DNA from: Virgibacillus sp. NKC19-3
Lineage (GTDB): Bacteria; Bacillota; Bacilli; Bacillales; Amphibacillaceae
Direction: 5' to 3'
DNA length: 64,000 nucleotides
Assembly: GCF_019837165.1 (NCBI RefSeq)
Contig: NZ_JAGYHC010000001.1
Span: 1,178,001-1,242,000, forward strand
The notes under the pieces are model-generated. The model did no database searches. It was given only the letters and a program-made list of their open reading frames with translations, and was not told the DNA's origin. A program made the translations under genes and the position numbers. This document shows, piece after piece, positions 42,103 to 50,297 of this stretch; the first letter of the stretch is position 1, and each line of letters starts with the position of its first letter.

Positions 42103-43902
42103 TTAGGTCTGTTTATCTTTCTTTAAAACAATAAGTTGATCTCCATCGTCAAGCGTTATTTTACTTCGTAGTGTAAGGAACTGAATGGTTTTATTCTCTT
42201 TATTTACGAAAAGTGGTACGATATCTTTTGGTAATTGCTCTTTCTCGATTTTTCCCTTTTTCTCCATCTGCAAGGGTTGTATGGTGTAGCCGGTATTGAT
42301 TTTCTTATTTAACGCCGTAAAGATGGCATCCTCCTGAAATAAAAGATGTGCTTTTTTTGCAGGGGAAACTTCATTTTCTTTTTGCTGATTGCTGCCGCTT
42401 GGAAGCCGAAATGTATTGTTATAACCAAAGCTTGGTACATACGATTGACTAACAAGCGCATTAAAGGCTGTATCTCCTGTGAGCGAAAGAATGGTTTCAT
42501 ATGGAGTCAGATCTACCTCATATTCGCTATGTTCTGCAAGGATTTCCCCTTGATAGACAGGAATGTTCTTGTCGATAGCTGGTTGCAGCTGCGCACTCGA
42601 AGAATTACTGATTAATACAGGAATACCTATCTTCTGTAAATATGCTGCCAATGCAATGGAAAAACTGTTCGCTCCAACCAATAACACCCCGGGAGGAGCA
42701 TCATTGGAAAGCTTGAGTGCTTTGGCAACCGGGCCAAGTGAAAATCCATGCACACAGACGGTTATGAATACCAGTGCAAACGTTAGTGTTGTAAGGATAG
42801 CCGCTTCGCCATGTCCATCGTTCAGCAAATTGGCTGCGAAGTATCCGGAAACAGATAGTGCCACGATACCTCTGGGAGCTATCCAGCCAATCAGGGTCTT
42901 TTCCGAGTTGGAAAGCTCTGTACCGATTGTGGCAATCCAAATGGATAAAGGACGCACGATGAATAGCATGACAAGCACAAATCCGATGATTGGCCATGTA
43001 AAAATTTCTGCAATGGTCTCTCGTGACAAGGAAGCTGTCAGCAAAATAAAAACGGTTGATGTTAACAAGACCGTGATATTTTCCACAAAATGGCTGACAT
43101 CATGACCTATCGAGGATACATAATGTTTGGTACGGGCAAGAGTTAATCCCATTACAGTGACAGCAAGCATACCTGTCTCATGCATCACAACTTCTGCCAA
43201 GGTAAAGCAAAGTAACACAAAGGCGATAATAATTGGAGACTTTAAATATTCTGGAATAACGCCTTTTCCAATCATCACGCTGACAATCATGCCAATGACA
43301 TAACCAAAAACCACAGCAACCAGTGCACTAAGAAAGAAGTTTACCATATGACTCGCTTGCAGCGCGTCTGTTGTCAGTACGTTAATAACCTCATAGGCAA
43401 ACAGGGCAAGCAATGGACCAAAAGGGTCTACGATAATACCTTCCCATTTAAGCACAGCACCAGTGCGCGGTTTTAATTTGGCATTTCGGAGTAGTGGAAT
43501 GATAACCGTTGGTCCAGTGACAATAAATAAGCCACCGATGATGAAAGATACTTCCAGGCTCAATCCTGCAATGAAATGTGCGGCAAGCGAACCGCCAATC
43601 CAGGCAAGGAAAGCACCTATGGTGACAATACGGAAAACCGATTTGGATACGCCTTTGATTTCCCGGACATCCAGACTTGAGCTTCCTTCAAACAAAATGA
43701 TAGCAACAGCTAATGAAATCAATGGACTATAAAGACTTCCTAATGCCTCTTCTGGGTTAAATAGGCCAAAAACGGGGCCTAGCAATAATCCGGTGATAGA
43801 CATAATGACAATAGAGGGCCATTGAATTCGCCAAGCAAGCCATTGTGAAAAGATACCGACGATAACAATGACAGCGATACTAATTAAAGCAATATTTTCC
43901 AT
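42103..43902 (-). CDS. CPA1-type Na+/H+ antiporter (NhaP-like) with C-terminal regulatory domain
   Basis: About 400 residues form 12-13 transmembrane helices of the cation:proton antiporter fold, followed by a cytosolic tail of about 190 residues. The ion site is suggested by GLFIVTGPTVIIPLLRN and WEGIIVDPFGPLLAL (Asp about 162, with E-G-I-x-x-D as in NhaP). The tail begins with a Rossmann-like GVLLVGANSFSIALAAYL and ends with a TrkA-C-like segment (LTLRSKITLDDGDQLIVL), indicating nucleotide or ion gating. It supports pH and sodium homeostasis. ATG 43902, eight bases after GGAG, is preferred over 43908. Confidence 0.88.
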   Translation of the reverse strand: MENIALISIAVIVIVGIFSQWLAWRIQWPSIVIMSITGLLLGPVFGLFNPEEALGSLYSPLISLAVAIILFEGSSSLDVREIKGVSKSVFRIVTIGAFLAWIGGSLAAHFIAGLSLEVSFIIGGLFIVTGPTVIIPLLRNAKLKPRTGAVLKWEGIIVDPFGPLLALFAYEVINVLTTDALQASHMVNFFLSALVAVVFGYVIGMIVSVMIGKGVIPEYLKSPIIIAFVLLCFTLAEVVMHETGMLAVTVMGLTLARTKHYVSSIGHDVSHFVENITVLLTSTVFILLTASLSRETIAEIFTWPIIGFVLVMLFIVRPLSIWIATIGTELSNSEKTLIGWIAPRGIVALSVSGYFAANLLNDGHGEAAILTTLTFALVFITVCVHGFSLGPVAKALKLSNDAPPGVLLVGANSFSIALAAYLQKIGIPVLISNSSSAQLQPAIDKNIPVYQGEILAEHSEYEVDLTPYETILSLTGDTAFNALVSQSYVPSFGYNNTFRLPSGSNQQKENEVSPAKKAHLLFQEDAIFTALNKKINTGYTIQPLQMEKKGKIEKEQLPKDIVPLFVNKENKTIQFLTLRSKITLDDGDQLIVLKKDKQT

Positions 43903-43980
43903 ATACATTTCTCCGATCTTTTGGATTCCGGTGAGAAGTTTATCAATTTCTCGTTTGTTTGTCTTTCATTTTGTTGTGGA

Positions 43981-44271
43981 ATGATGTATTGGTTTATAGG
44001 TCATATAAACTTTATGTTATTCTTTTTTATCCTGTCCATTCTTTTGGTTAAATATGTTAAAAGGTGTTTTAAAGGTATAGAGGGACAGGAGCTGAGGCAA
44101 GAACATTGTCACGTTTATCCTGTTGCTAAGACTATGAAGAATCCGTTCCCCTGTCCTCCCCTTGAAGGCAAAACGGAAATTTCCCATATCACGACAACGC
44201 AAGTGAAATTGAATCCTGGTTTGATGCAACCGTTTCTTTTGCGTCATTATATTAAACTTATACGATGGTAA
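43981..44271 (+). CDS. doubtful small membrane ORF ending in a decayed palindrome
   Basis: ATG 43981 opens MMYWFIGHINFMLFFFILSI followed by LLVKYVKRCFKG, a credible membrane segment with a basic tail. From about 44082 on the frame runs through a degenerate GGGACAGG palindrome copy and gives unlikely sequence to 44271. There is no clear ribosome site. If real, only the first 35-40 residues are native. It may be spurious. Confidence 0.2.
   Translation: MMYWFIGHINFMLFFFILSILLVKYVKRCFKGIEGQELRQEHCHVYPVAKTMKNPFPCPPLEGKTEISHITTTQVKLNPGLMQPFLLRHYIKLIRW
44082..44160. repeat. GGGACAGG palindrome, copy 9 (degenerate)
   Basis: AGGGACAGGAGCTGAGGCAAGAACATTGTCACG, then CTGTTGCTAAGAC, ending TTCCCCTGTCC. 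The arms have accumulated changes and no longer fold perfectly. It is the oldest-looking member of the family here. Confidence 0.55.
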
Positions 44272-44563
44272 AACAATCTTACCACCATTATGAGTAATTG
44301 TATTGTAGGAAATTTTTAATCATGCAGCGCCAAGCATTATATCGGTATGCGAAAAGATGAAATTGACAACACCTTGAATGATTTTTGTAGGTTATGGTAT
44401 ACAGAGGGTTCTTCAAAATGATGATCTGGAAGAAAGGTGAGCAAAATTTATGCAATTGGGAGCATACCAATAAACTAAAATGTACGTTTGAATTATAAAA
44501 TCACCTCTTTCCAAGTTATAATTAAATTTGCAGCTAACTAAATACAATAAAGGAGCCAATATT
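44272..44563. other. intergenic region with an unassigned coding-like scrap
   Basis: At 44321-44419 one frame reads KHYIGMRKDEIDNTLNDFC and then RLWYTEGSSK before a stop. This looks protein-like but has no start, no ribosome site and no family I can name. The rest is AT-rich sequence leading to the ribosome site AAAGGAG of the next small gene. Nothing else is recognised. Confidence 0.3.
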
Positions 44564-44755
44564 ATGTCTTCAATCTTTAACCTTTTATCTAAAATGTTTT
44601 TTGTTCTTTCGGGTTTGTCTATTTTGACATTTACTATTATTATGGATAGATATCTTACTGGATTCATATTATTTTTCATATTTTTTGTGTTTGCTATTAT
44701 TTTGTTCATAATCGGGTCTAAACAACTCAACAAAAAGAAAGAACCCCCTAAATAA
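44564..44755 (+). CDS. 63-residue two-span membrane protein (possible immunity protein)
   Basis: ATG 44564 is eight bases after AAAGGAG. The product has two hydrophobic segments (FFVLSGLSILTFTIIM and GFILFFIFFVFAIILFII) and a strongly basic C-terminus (GSKQLNKKKEPPK). It is convergent with the Cys-rich bacteriocin-like ORF across a shared terminator. Small basic two-span proteins often give self-immunity to bacteriocins; that role is inferred only from this context. No family recognised. Confidence 0.6.
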   Translation: MSSIFNLLSKMFFVLSGLSILTFTIIMDRYLTGFILFFIFFVFAIILFIIGSKQLNKKKEPPK

Positions 44756-44777
44756 TTAATTTTCTAGGGGGTTCTTC
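44739..44777. terminator. bidirectional terminator
   Basis: The 12-base perfect stem AAGAACCCCCTA / TAGGGGGTTCTT has T-rich flanks on both strands and is shared by the convergent small genes. Confidence 0.85.
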
Positions 44778-44785
44778 TTATATTA

Positions 44786-45052
44786 TTAAAAGGCGCATTG
44801 ATCAAAACAATCAGTCACCGCGGTAGCTCCTATCATTCCCGCAGTATTAATACATGCGTAGCAAGCTGTTCCAGCAGTTGCAGGAACAGCAACTGTACAT
44901 GAAGCGCCACATAGAATTCCTAAACCGGTAATAGCCCATTGACTAATATTTTTGTCTCCAAGGCAATCATTTACACAAGATCCTAAACCTTGAGTTTGAA
45001 TTTGATCTTTTTCTGCTTCTTCAATAGTTTTTTGCTGGAACAATGGATACAC
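44786..45052 (-). CDS. Cys-rich bacteriocin-like C-terminal domain, 5' end probably lost
   Basis: The last 67 residues hold eight cysteines in pairs (SCVNDC, LCGASC, ACYAC, DCFDQC) between glycine/alanine-rich hydrophobic segments (WAITGLGIL, VAVPATAG, AGMIGATAV). This architecture recalls halocin-C8-like bacteriocin domains of Firmicutes: a compact, disulfide-laced hydrophobic C-terminal peptide released from a longer precursor. The upstream part (FQQKTIEEAEKDQIQTQ) is charged, like a leader. The GTG at 45052 has no ribosome site and lies across the junction with an AraC gene fragment on the other strand (about 45043), so the native start and leader have probably been deleted. Confidence 0.5.
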   Translation of the reverse strand: MYPLFQQKTIEEAEKDQIQTQGLGSCVNDCLGDKNISQWAITGLGILCGASCTVAVPATAGTACYACINTAGMIGATAVTDCFDQCAF

Positions 45053-45480
45053 CGGAGGATATCCCGATACTTGCTCCCCTAATCAAAAAGGAAATTGTCT
45101 ACAAAGTGCTGCAAGGAGATCATGTTGAGGCGCTGAAACAAATTGCCATAGATGGAAGCTCCACACAACAAATCAATCATGTAATTAAATATATCATGCA
45201 GCACTATACAAACGGTTTTAAAATCGATGAACTTGCGGAAATGGCAAATATGAGTGTATCCTCTTTCTATCGATGCTTCAAAGAGGTAACTGCCATGAGC
45301 CCAATCCAATTCCAAAGACAACTCCGCCTGCAGGAAGCTCGAAGTTTATTATTATCCAAGCCAATGGACGCAGCAGATGGTGCATTTTTGTAGGTTAGTT
45401 ACGAAAGTCCCTCCCAATTTAGCAGGGAAAATGTGCGTGTTTTGGTTTACCACCAATAGAAGATTACAGCGTTTGAAGGT
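45043..45480 (+). pseudogene. AraC-family regulator, truncated and interrupted
   Basis: From about 45043 the frame reads DTPEDIPILAPLIKKEIVYK, which is the middle of AraC regulators with an N-terminal cupin-like half. A helix-turn-helix follows (FKIDELAEMANMSVSSFYRCF, then MSPIQFQRQLRLQEAR). The N-terminal 150 or so residues are absent. A TAG at 45391 interrupts GAFL-stop-VSYESPSQFSREN, the conserved end of the second HTH, and the last residues shift frame. It cannot make a working regulator. Confidence 0.8.
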
Positions 45481-45606
45481 AACATAATGGGATGAATGAA
45501 CTGGAACTGCCGGACCTGGAGAAGCTGAAAGTCTATAAAGGTCATAGTATTTGCCTTTTAGCATAGTTATAATAAAATGATGTTAAAATAATAAAGAGCT
45601 GATTAG

Positions 45607-45810
45607 ATGTCCCATAATAGAAAAGCCGCTGATGATTTTGCTGATATATCAAGGAGTGAACATAGTAAACAATTTGAAAATGACATTTATTTTAAGTTGA
45701 AGGAAGCTGAATTAGAAGCAAATTCTACTGGTAAGCGCTATACGCATAAGGGGGTTTTTACCGAACTTAGAGCAAGACTCGTTGAAATGATGGATAAAAA
45801 CAATGAGTAA
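45607..45810 (+). CDS. 67-residue antitoxin-like protein
   Basis: ATG 45607 follows the weak site AAAGAGCTGA. The sequence ends in LKEAELEANSTGKRYTHKGV followed by FTELRARLVEM. The KRYTHxxVFxxLR pattern is seen at the C-terminus of small antitoxins of type II toxin-antitoxin systems. No toxin gene (RelE/ParE-type) follows; the next feature is the pbuG promoter and riboswitch. It may be a solitary antitoxin or an unrelated small protein. Confidence 0.45.
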   Translation: MSHNRKAADDFADISRSEHSKQFENDIYFKLKEAELEANSTGKRYTHKGVFTELRARLVEMMDKNNE

Positions 45811-45872
45811 TTGATGAAATAAATGAAAAAACGAACTTTATTAACCAGAACTAAACAATCATTTGTGTCTTA

Positions 45873-45901
45873 TTGACTTCATAAGATGTAAGCAGTAAAA
45901 T
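45873..45901 (+). promoter_or_regulatory. pbuG promoter
   Basis: TTGACT (45873-45878), 17 bases, TAAAAT (45896-45901), located about 20 bases upstream of the purine riboswitch aptamer. Confidence 0.75.
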
Positions 45902-45920
45902 AAATCTACATTTTAATAAA

Positions 45921-45990
45921 AATGCGTATAATTTCGGGGATATGGCCCAGAGTTTCTACCAGACTACCGTAAATGGTCTGACTACGCAGG
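45921..45990 (+). promoter_or_regulatory. guanine-class purine riboswitch aptamer
   Basis: The aptamer contains the universal purine core: ATGCGTATAAT, GGATATGGCCC, GTTTCTACC, CCGTAAATGG, and GACTACGCAG closing the P1 stem (GCGTA/TACGC). The ligand-discriminating position in the GACTA strand is C, which pairs with guanine or hypoxanthine (adenine aptamers have GATTA). It controls pbuG, 147 bases downstream, by transcription termination. Confidence 0.95.
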
Positions 45991-46079
45991 TTATAGTGAT
46001 TTAATGGTGATTGCCCATAGACTTGATTTGTAATGGCTGCTTTCTCCTTGGATTACGTTTCCTTGCATAGTTATGGTAG

Positions 46080-46110
46080 CACGCTCGGGTTTAAACGGGC
46101 GTGTTTTTCT
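46080..46110 (+). terminator. riboswitch expression-platform terminator
   Basis: CACGCTCG pairs with CGGGCGTG (one G-T pair), loop GGTTTAAA, followed by TTTTT. Guanine binding upstream should favour this hairpin and stop transcription before pbuG. Confidence 0.85.
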
Positions 46111-46136
46111 ATTTAAAAATCGAGGGGGAAGCAACG

Positions 46137-47471
46137 ATGAAGAAGTACTTTCATTTTAAAGAATTAGGAACAAATTACCGAACAGAGTTTATGGCTGGGT
46201 TAACGACATTTTTAGCGATGGCCTATATTCTTTTTGTTATACCATCAACTTTGGCACTCACAGGGGTGGAGCAACTGCCTGAAGGAGTCACTCGTATGGA
46301 TCAGGATGCTGTATTTGTTGCTACAGCACTGGCTGCAGCTGTTGGCTCCTTGTTCATGGGAATCATAGCGAAATATCCGATTGCGCTTGGGCCTGGCATG
46401 GGATTAAACGCGTTTTTTGCGTATACGGTTATGCTTGGCTATGGGATTGGCTGGGAAACAGCCTTATCAGGTGTACTCGTATCCGGAATAATTTTTGTCA
46501 TCTTAACGTTAACAGGGATTCGAGAGAAAATTATTAATGCGATTCCTGCAAATTTAAAGTTGGCAGTGGGCGCTGGAATTGGATTATTTATCGCCTTTAT
46601 CGGTCTGCAAAGTGCAGGCATTGTAGTTGGTGATCCAGATACATTACTGGCGCTTGGAGATATAACTTCCCCACATGTGTTACTGGCCATATTTGGACTT
46701 CTCGTTTCTGTGATTTTACTTACACTTGGGATAAAAGCGGGAATATTTTATGGCATGATTCTAACCGTTGTTGCAGGGATAACGTTTGGCTTAATTACGC
46801 CACCCTCAGGGGCTGACGATATCGTTAGTAGTGTTCCAAGTGTAGCTCCCACATTTGGACAGGCATTTTTCCATTTAGGTGATATTTTTACCGTTGAAAT
46901 GCTTTTGGTTATTTTAACGTTCTTATTTGTCGACTTCTTTGATACAGCAGGAACACTGGTTGCTGTAGCAAGGCAAGCTGGTTTAGTGAAAAATAATAAA
47001 CTACCGCGGGCCGGAAAGGCGCTATTTGCTGATTCCGCAGCAACTGTGGTTGGCGCCATACTTGGTACATCAACAACGACATCTTATGTCGATTCCGCTG
47101 CTGGTGTCGGCGTGGGAGGTCGAACTGGTTTTACGGCAATCGTTGCAGCGGGTTTTTTCCTTTTGGCATTATTTTTCTCTCCACTACTCGCTGTTGTAAC
47201 ATCTGAAGTAACTGCGCCTGCCTTAATTATTGTTGGTGTCATGATGGCATCCGCATTGAAAAATATTGACTGGGACCAATTCGAAATTGCCGTACCTGCA
47301 TTTTTAACCGTGCTTACCATGCCGTTAACGTACAGTATTGCAACAGGGATTGCGATTGGGTTTATTTTCTACCCGATAACCATGTTATTAAAAAAACGTG
47401 CGAGTGAGATACATCCGATCATGTATGGATTGTTTGTGGTCTTTGTGTTGTATTTTATTTTCTTAAGCTAG
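46137..47471 (+). CDS. pbuG: hypoxanthine/guanine permease PbuG (AzgA-type NCS2)
   Basis: The 444-residue, roughly 13-helix importer of hypoxanthine and guanine starts at ATG 46137 after GAGGGGGAA. Family motifs: FKELGTNYRTEFMAGLTTFL at the N-terminus, GPGMGLNAFFAY near 100 in the substrate site, FLFVDFFDTAGTLVAVARQA near 275 and GTSTTTSYVDSAAGVGVGGR near 325. It closely follows B. subtilis PbuG along its length, ending MYGLFVVFVLYFIFL. The guanine riboswitch upstream supports the substrate. A strong terminator follows. Confidence 0.95.
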   Translation: MKKYFHFKELGTNYRTEFMAGLTTFLAMAYILFVIPSTLALTGVEQLPEGVTRMDQDAVFVATALAAAVGSLFMGIIAKYPIALGPGMGLNAFFAYTVMLGYGIGWETALSGVLVSGIIFVILTLTGIREKIINAIPANLKLAVGAGIGLFIAFIGLQSAGIVVGDPDTLLALGDITSPHVLLAIFGLLVSVILLTLGIKAGIFYGMILTVVAGITFGLITPPSGADDIVSSVPSVAPTFGQAFFHLGDIFTVEMLLVILTFLFVDFFDTAGTLVAVARQAGLVKNNKLPRAGKALFADSAATVVGAILGTSTTTSYVDSAAGVGVGGRTGFTAIVAAGFFLLALFFSPLLAVVTSEVTAPALIIVGVMMASALKNIDWDQFEIAVPAFLTVLTMPLTYSIATGIAIGFIFYPITMLLKKRASEIHPIMYGLFVVFVLYFIFLS

Positions 47472-47475
47472 GGAC

Positions 47476-47508
47476 GGGCTGATGCAGATTGATGCATCAG
47501 CCCTTTTT
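47476..47508 (+). terminator. intrinsic terminator after pbuG
   Basis: The 11-base perfect stem GGGCTGATGCA / TGCATCAGCCC is followed by TTTTT. It overlaps the very end of the convergent YndM-like gene. Confidence 0.9.
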
Positions 47509-47962
47509 AGGTTTCTTTCTTTTTATGTTCCGGGTCATGGATATTCTCTTCCTCTGAAAACTCTACCTGCATCTGGGCCGGCGAAGCGTTGAATGCAGCT
47601 GGTTCGGTTGTTGTTGATGGTAATACTTTCTCCTGCATGTAAATATGAAATACGGCTTCACAAGCGGCGATGAAAAAACCTGCAAAAAGGGATACCGTAA
47701 ACACAGGAAAGTCTGGTCCAATAAAAACAAGGGATAATAACCAGACGACAATTGTAGCAAGCCCAAAATCAGCCATCGATGCAATGGCGTTTCCGAACCT
47801 TGGTAATAGAATTAGATCTCCGATAATATACATGCCACCTGTGATAAATAAACTAACCAAAAACATCTCAGAAATACTTGCTACATCAAAGATTGACAAT
47901 AGGGAGTATATGACGGTAGCAGTAATTAAAAACTTAATACCCAGTGCTGTTACATGTTTCAT
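47507..47962 (-). CDS. YndM-like DUF2512 membrane protein
   Basis: The 151-residue protein has four hydrophobic segments in its first 115 residues and a charged cytosolic tail (FSEEENIHDPEHKKKET). The N-terminal MKHVTALGIKFLITATVIYS and GDLILLPRFGNAIASMADFG are characteristic of the DUF2512 family (B. subtilis YndM). The function is not known. The ATG follows AAAGGATGGG. Confidence 0.82.
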   Translation of the reverse strand: MKHVTALGIKFLITATVIYSLLSIFDVASISEMFLVSLFITGGMYIIGDLILLPRFGNAIASMADFGLATIVVWLLSLVFIGPDFPVFTVSLFAGFFIAACEAVFHIYMQEKVLPSTTTEPAAFNASPAQMQVEFSEEENIHDPEHKKKET

Positions 47963-48030
47963 TCAGTCCCATCCTTTCTACATTGAAGCTGTCTTTGTAG
48001 TATTTGATTTTTTTTGGAAGAATATACGTT

Positions 48031-48059
48031 GGGACAGGGGGACAGGTTCACTGTCCCCC
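48031..48059. repeat. GGGACAGG palindrome, copy 10 (single arm)
   Basis: Only the left hairpin is present: GGGGGACAG-GTTCA-CTGTCCCCC, a perfect nine-base stem. It ends two bases before the -35 element of the ECF sigma operon promoter. Confidence 0.8.
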
Positions 48060-48060
48060 T

Positions 48061-48088
48061 GGAAAACTTTTTATGTCATGTTTTCGTT
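48061..48088 (+). promoter_or_regulatory. candidate autoregulatory ECF promoter
   Basis: GGAAAAC (48061-48067) and CGTTAT (48085) are 17 bases apart, resembling ECF-sigma promoters (-35 ending in AAC, -10 beginning with CGT). It lies 20 bases upstream of the ECF sigma gene, the usual position for autoregulation. Confidence 0.45.
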
Positions 48089-48108
48089 ATATAGGGTGAG
48101 GTGAAAAA

Positions 48109-48675
48109 ATGATCTCTGATGAGGAACTAATCAAAGATATAAAGCGCGGAAGCAAATCTTCGATGGATGTGCTGGTGCGAAGGTATTATAAGGTTGTTTA
48201 TGCGCTTATATACAGAAGTGTGTTTGATAAGTCTATTGCTTATGACTTAACACAGGAATCTTTTATCAAAATTATCAAGAACATAAGACAGTATTCTGAG
48301 CAGGGAAGCCTGAAAAATTGGATGTTAACAATTGCTTCAAATCAATGCCGGGATTATGTCAGGTCGAAAGAAGCAAAGTCAAAATCATTAAGCATTCCAT
48401 TGGAGGAAAGTCGATTAGAAACAAAGGATTCTCCCGTATCTTCTGTATTGGAAAGAAGAGAGAACAGAAAAAATATCATGTGTAAGATGCAGCAAATTCC
48501 GTTTGAACAGAGACAAGCCATCTATTTAAAGTATTTCCATGACTTGAAGATTAGGGAAATTGCGGAAACAACAAAGACAAGTGCTTCTACCGTTAAATCC
48601 AGGCTTTATAGCGGATTAGAGAAACTTGAGCATTTGTTAGAAAGGAGTTCTTTTTATGAAGAAGGAGATCAATGA
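48109..48675 (+). CDS. ECF-type sigma factor
   Basis: The 188-residue sigma factor has only regions 2 and 4. Region 2: LVRRYYKVVYALIYRSVFDK and DLTQESFIKIIKNIRQY. Region 4: MQQIPFEQRQAIYLKYFHDL then KIREIAETTKTSASTVKSRLY, containing its helix-turn-helix. ATG 48109 follows GTGAGGTG. The stop lies inside the next gene (20-base overlap), and an ABC ATPase and permease follow, the order found in the B. subtilis sigY-yxlCDEFG operon. It probably responds to envelope stress. Confidence 0.9.
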   Translation: MISDEELIKDIKRGSKSSMDVLVRRYYKVVYALIYRSVFDKSIAYDLTQESFIKIIKNIRQYSEQGSLKNWMLTIASNQCRDYVRSKEAKSKSLSIPLEESRLETKDSPVSSVLERRENRKNIMCKMQQIPFEQRQAIYLKYFHDLKIREIAETTKTSASTVKSRLYSGLEKLEHLLERSSFYEEGDQ

Positions 48676-49429
48676 CAAAATGGCTGATGAATTAGAGGCT
48701 TTTACAGTGGATTATCCAAGTGAAGAAGAAATGGATCAAACGATTTCAGCCTTACATGCCTATGTACCGGAGAAAAACATGCCGATGAGCAACCTGCTTG
48801 AAAAAATGAAAGATCTTTTATTTTTATCCGGAAAAGAATTTTTCACGATTTCACGCTTGTTTTGGAGTGCGAATATCATCTTTCTTTTGTTCGGAATCTT
48901 AAGTACAACACTATTTCATGCTGATCCTTATCTGACATTGTTTGTCCTTACACCACTTCCCTTTTTAACCGGACTTTTGGAGATTTTTAAATCCAGAGAT
49001 CAGGGGATGGCAGAATTGGAAGCCACGTTTAAGTATTCCGTACAGCAGCTTATCTTTTCCAGGGTACTGATTGTATCGGTGTTTAATCTTATACTGAACG
49101 CTATTCTCATCACTTGGCTTTACGTGGCGCTTGATACCCCTTTTGTATTTTCCTGGTTATTTGTTTATTGGATGATGCCACTCACATTGCTGGCGGCACT
49201 TGGATTAGTACTAACGACAACGTATAAAGGAACAATAACTTCTCCGGTGCTCGTGATTTCCTGGCTCATAACGGGATTTCTCATCGCGCAAATTCCGAAT
49301 GGTGCTGATTTTATCAATCACATTGGCTTAACCGGAAGTATAAGTATTGTTATCGTGTCCTTATGTACGATTATTTTTCAGTTAAGAAAGATTCAACAAA
49401 GGAGGCTATCCATTGCGTTTAACGGTTAA
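48656..49429 (+). CDS. membrane protein, probable anti-sigma/partner in the ECF operon
   Basis: The 257-residue protein has an acidic soluble N-terminus of about 55 residues (ELEAFTVDYPSEEEMDQTIS) and six transmembrane segments. The gene overlaps the sigma factor by 20 bases and the ATPase by 17, behind GAAAGGAG. Its position directly after the sigma gene and the soluble-then-membrane layout suggest an anti-sigma factor that holds the sigma factor at the membrane. There is no recognisable zinc-binding anti-sigma motif (HxxxCxxC), so this is inference. Confidence 0.6.
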   Translation: MKKEINDKMADELEAFTVDYPSEEEMDQTISALHAYVPEKNMPMSNLLEKMKDLLFLSGKEFFTISRLFWSANIIFLLFGILSTTLFHADPYLTLFVLTPLPFLTGLLEIFKSRDQGMAELEATFKYSVQQLIFSRVLIVSVFNLILNAILITWLYVALDTPFVFSWLFVYWMMPLTLLAALGLVLTTTYKGTITSPVLVISWLITGFLIAQIPNGADFINHIGLTGSISIVIVSLCTIIFQLRKIQQRRLSIAFNG

Positions 49430-50297
49430 CAAATTAACAAAAAGCTTTAAAAATAAGGAAGCATTGAAGCATGTAACGTTTGAATTAACAGAAGGTGTAT
49501 ACGGACTGTTAGGGGCAAATGGTTCGGGAAAAACAACGCTGATGCGTATTATCGCAAGCATTGTAAAGCCTTCAAGTGGTACCATTTACTTTGATGGAAT
49601 AGATACATTGACCCTTGATGAAAACTATCGCGAAATTTTGGGTTATATGCCCCAGCACCTGGGATTTTATAAAAATTTCACCGCTGAAAAATTTCTGCTC
49701 TATATTGCTGCTTTAAAAGGAATTGAACAAGATGCAGCAAAAGATACAGTGATGGAGATGTTGGAGCTTGTTAATCTGACAGATAAAAGGAAGGATAAAA
49801 TCAAAACATTCTCTGGTGGGATGCAGAGAAGATTAGGAATTGCTCAAGGCTTATTAAATGATCCGAAAGTGCTTATTGTGGATGAGCCAACAGCAGGGCT
49901 GGATCCAAAAGAACGAATTCGATTTCGAAACTTACTGTCAAAAATATCGAAGAATCGAATTGTTCTTCTTTCTACGCATATCGTCACAGATATTGAATAT
50001 ATCGCCAAAGAAATCATGATTCTAAAAGAGGGTGAACTCCTGCATAAAAAGGATCCCGAGACATTGCTGCAATTTTTAAGTGGTAAAGTTTGGTTACTTG
50101 ATGTGAAGCGTGAAGAAGTGGACGCGTATCAGGAGAAATATAAAATTGGGAATATCGTGAGCAAAGGAGATTTCGTACAGCTTCGCATCATTTCAGAGAT
50201 GAAAGTTCATGAAGAAGCTGTCTCTGCTGAACCCAATTTAGAAGACATATATTTATATTATTTCGATGAGGTGGAAGTTCATGAAACAGTTACTTAA
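49413..50297 (+). CDS. ABC transporter ATP-binding protein (YxlF-like)
   Basis: TTG 49413 is eight bases after AAAGGAGG. The 294-residue ATPase has Walker A GANGSGKTTL (about 34-43), Q-loop GYMPQHLGFY near 84, signature FSGGMQRRLG near 136 and Walker B VLIVDEPTAGLDP near 158. The H-loop is STHIV. The C-terminal domain is typical of exporter subunits. It overlaps both the preceding membrane gene and the following permease gene, so translation is coupled. Role: energy for an exporter under ECF sigma control. Confidence 0.88.
   Translation: MRLTVNKLTKSFKNKEALKHVTFELTEGVYGLLGANGSGKTTLMRIIASIVKPSSGTIYFDGIDTLTLDENYREILGYMPQHLGFYKNFTAEKFLLYIAALKGIEQDAAKDTVMEMLELVNLTDKRKDKIKTFSGGMQRRLGIAQGLLNDPKVLIVDEPTAGLDPKERIRFRNLLSKISKNRIVLLSTHIVTDIEYIAKEIMILKEGELLHKKDPETLLQFLSGKVWLLDVKREEVDAYQEKYKIGNIVSKGDFVQLRIISEMKVHEEAVSAEPNLEDIYLYYFDEVEVHETVT

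Noticed and set aside
43921-44271. 116-codon frame reading as a membrane protein from TTG 43921
   Set aside because: No ribosome site at the TTG and the second half is translated from a decayed palindrome copy; kept only as a low-confidence 43981 start.
45607-45810. Complete toxin-antitoxin module
   Set aside because: Only an antitoxin-like ORF is present; no toxin frame follows before the pbuG promoter.
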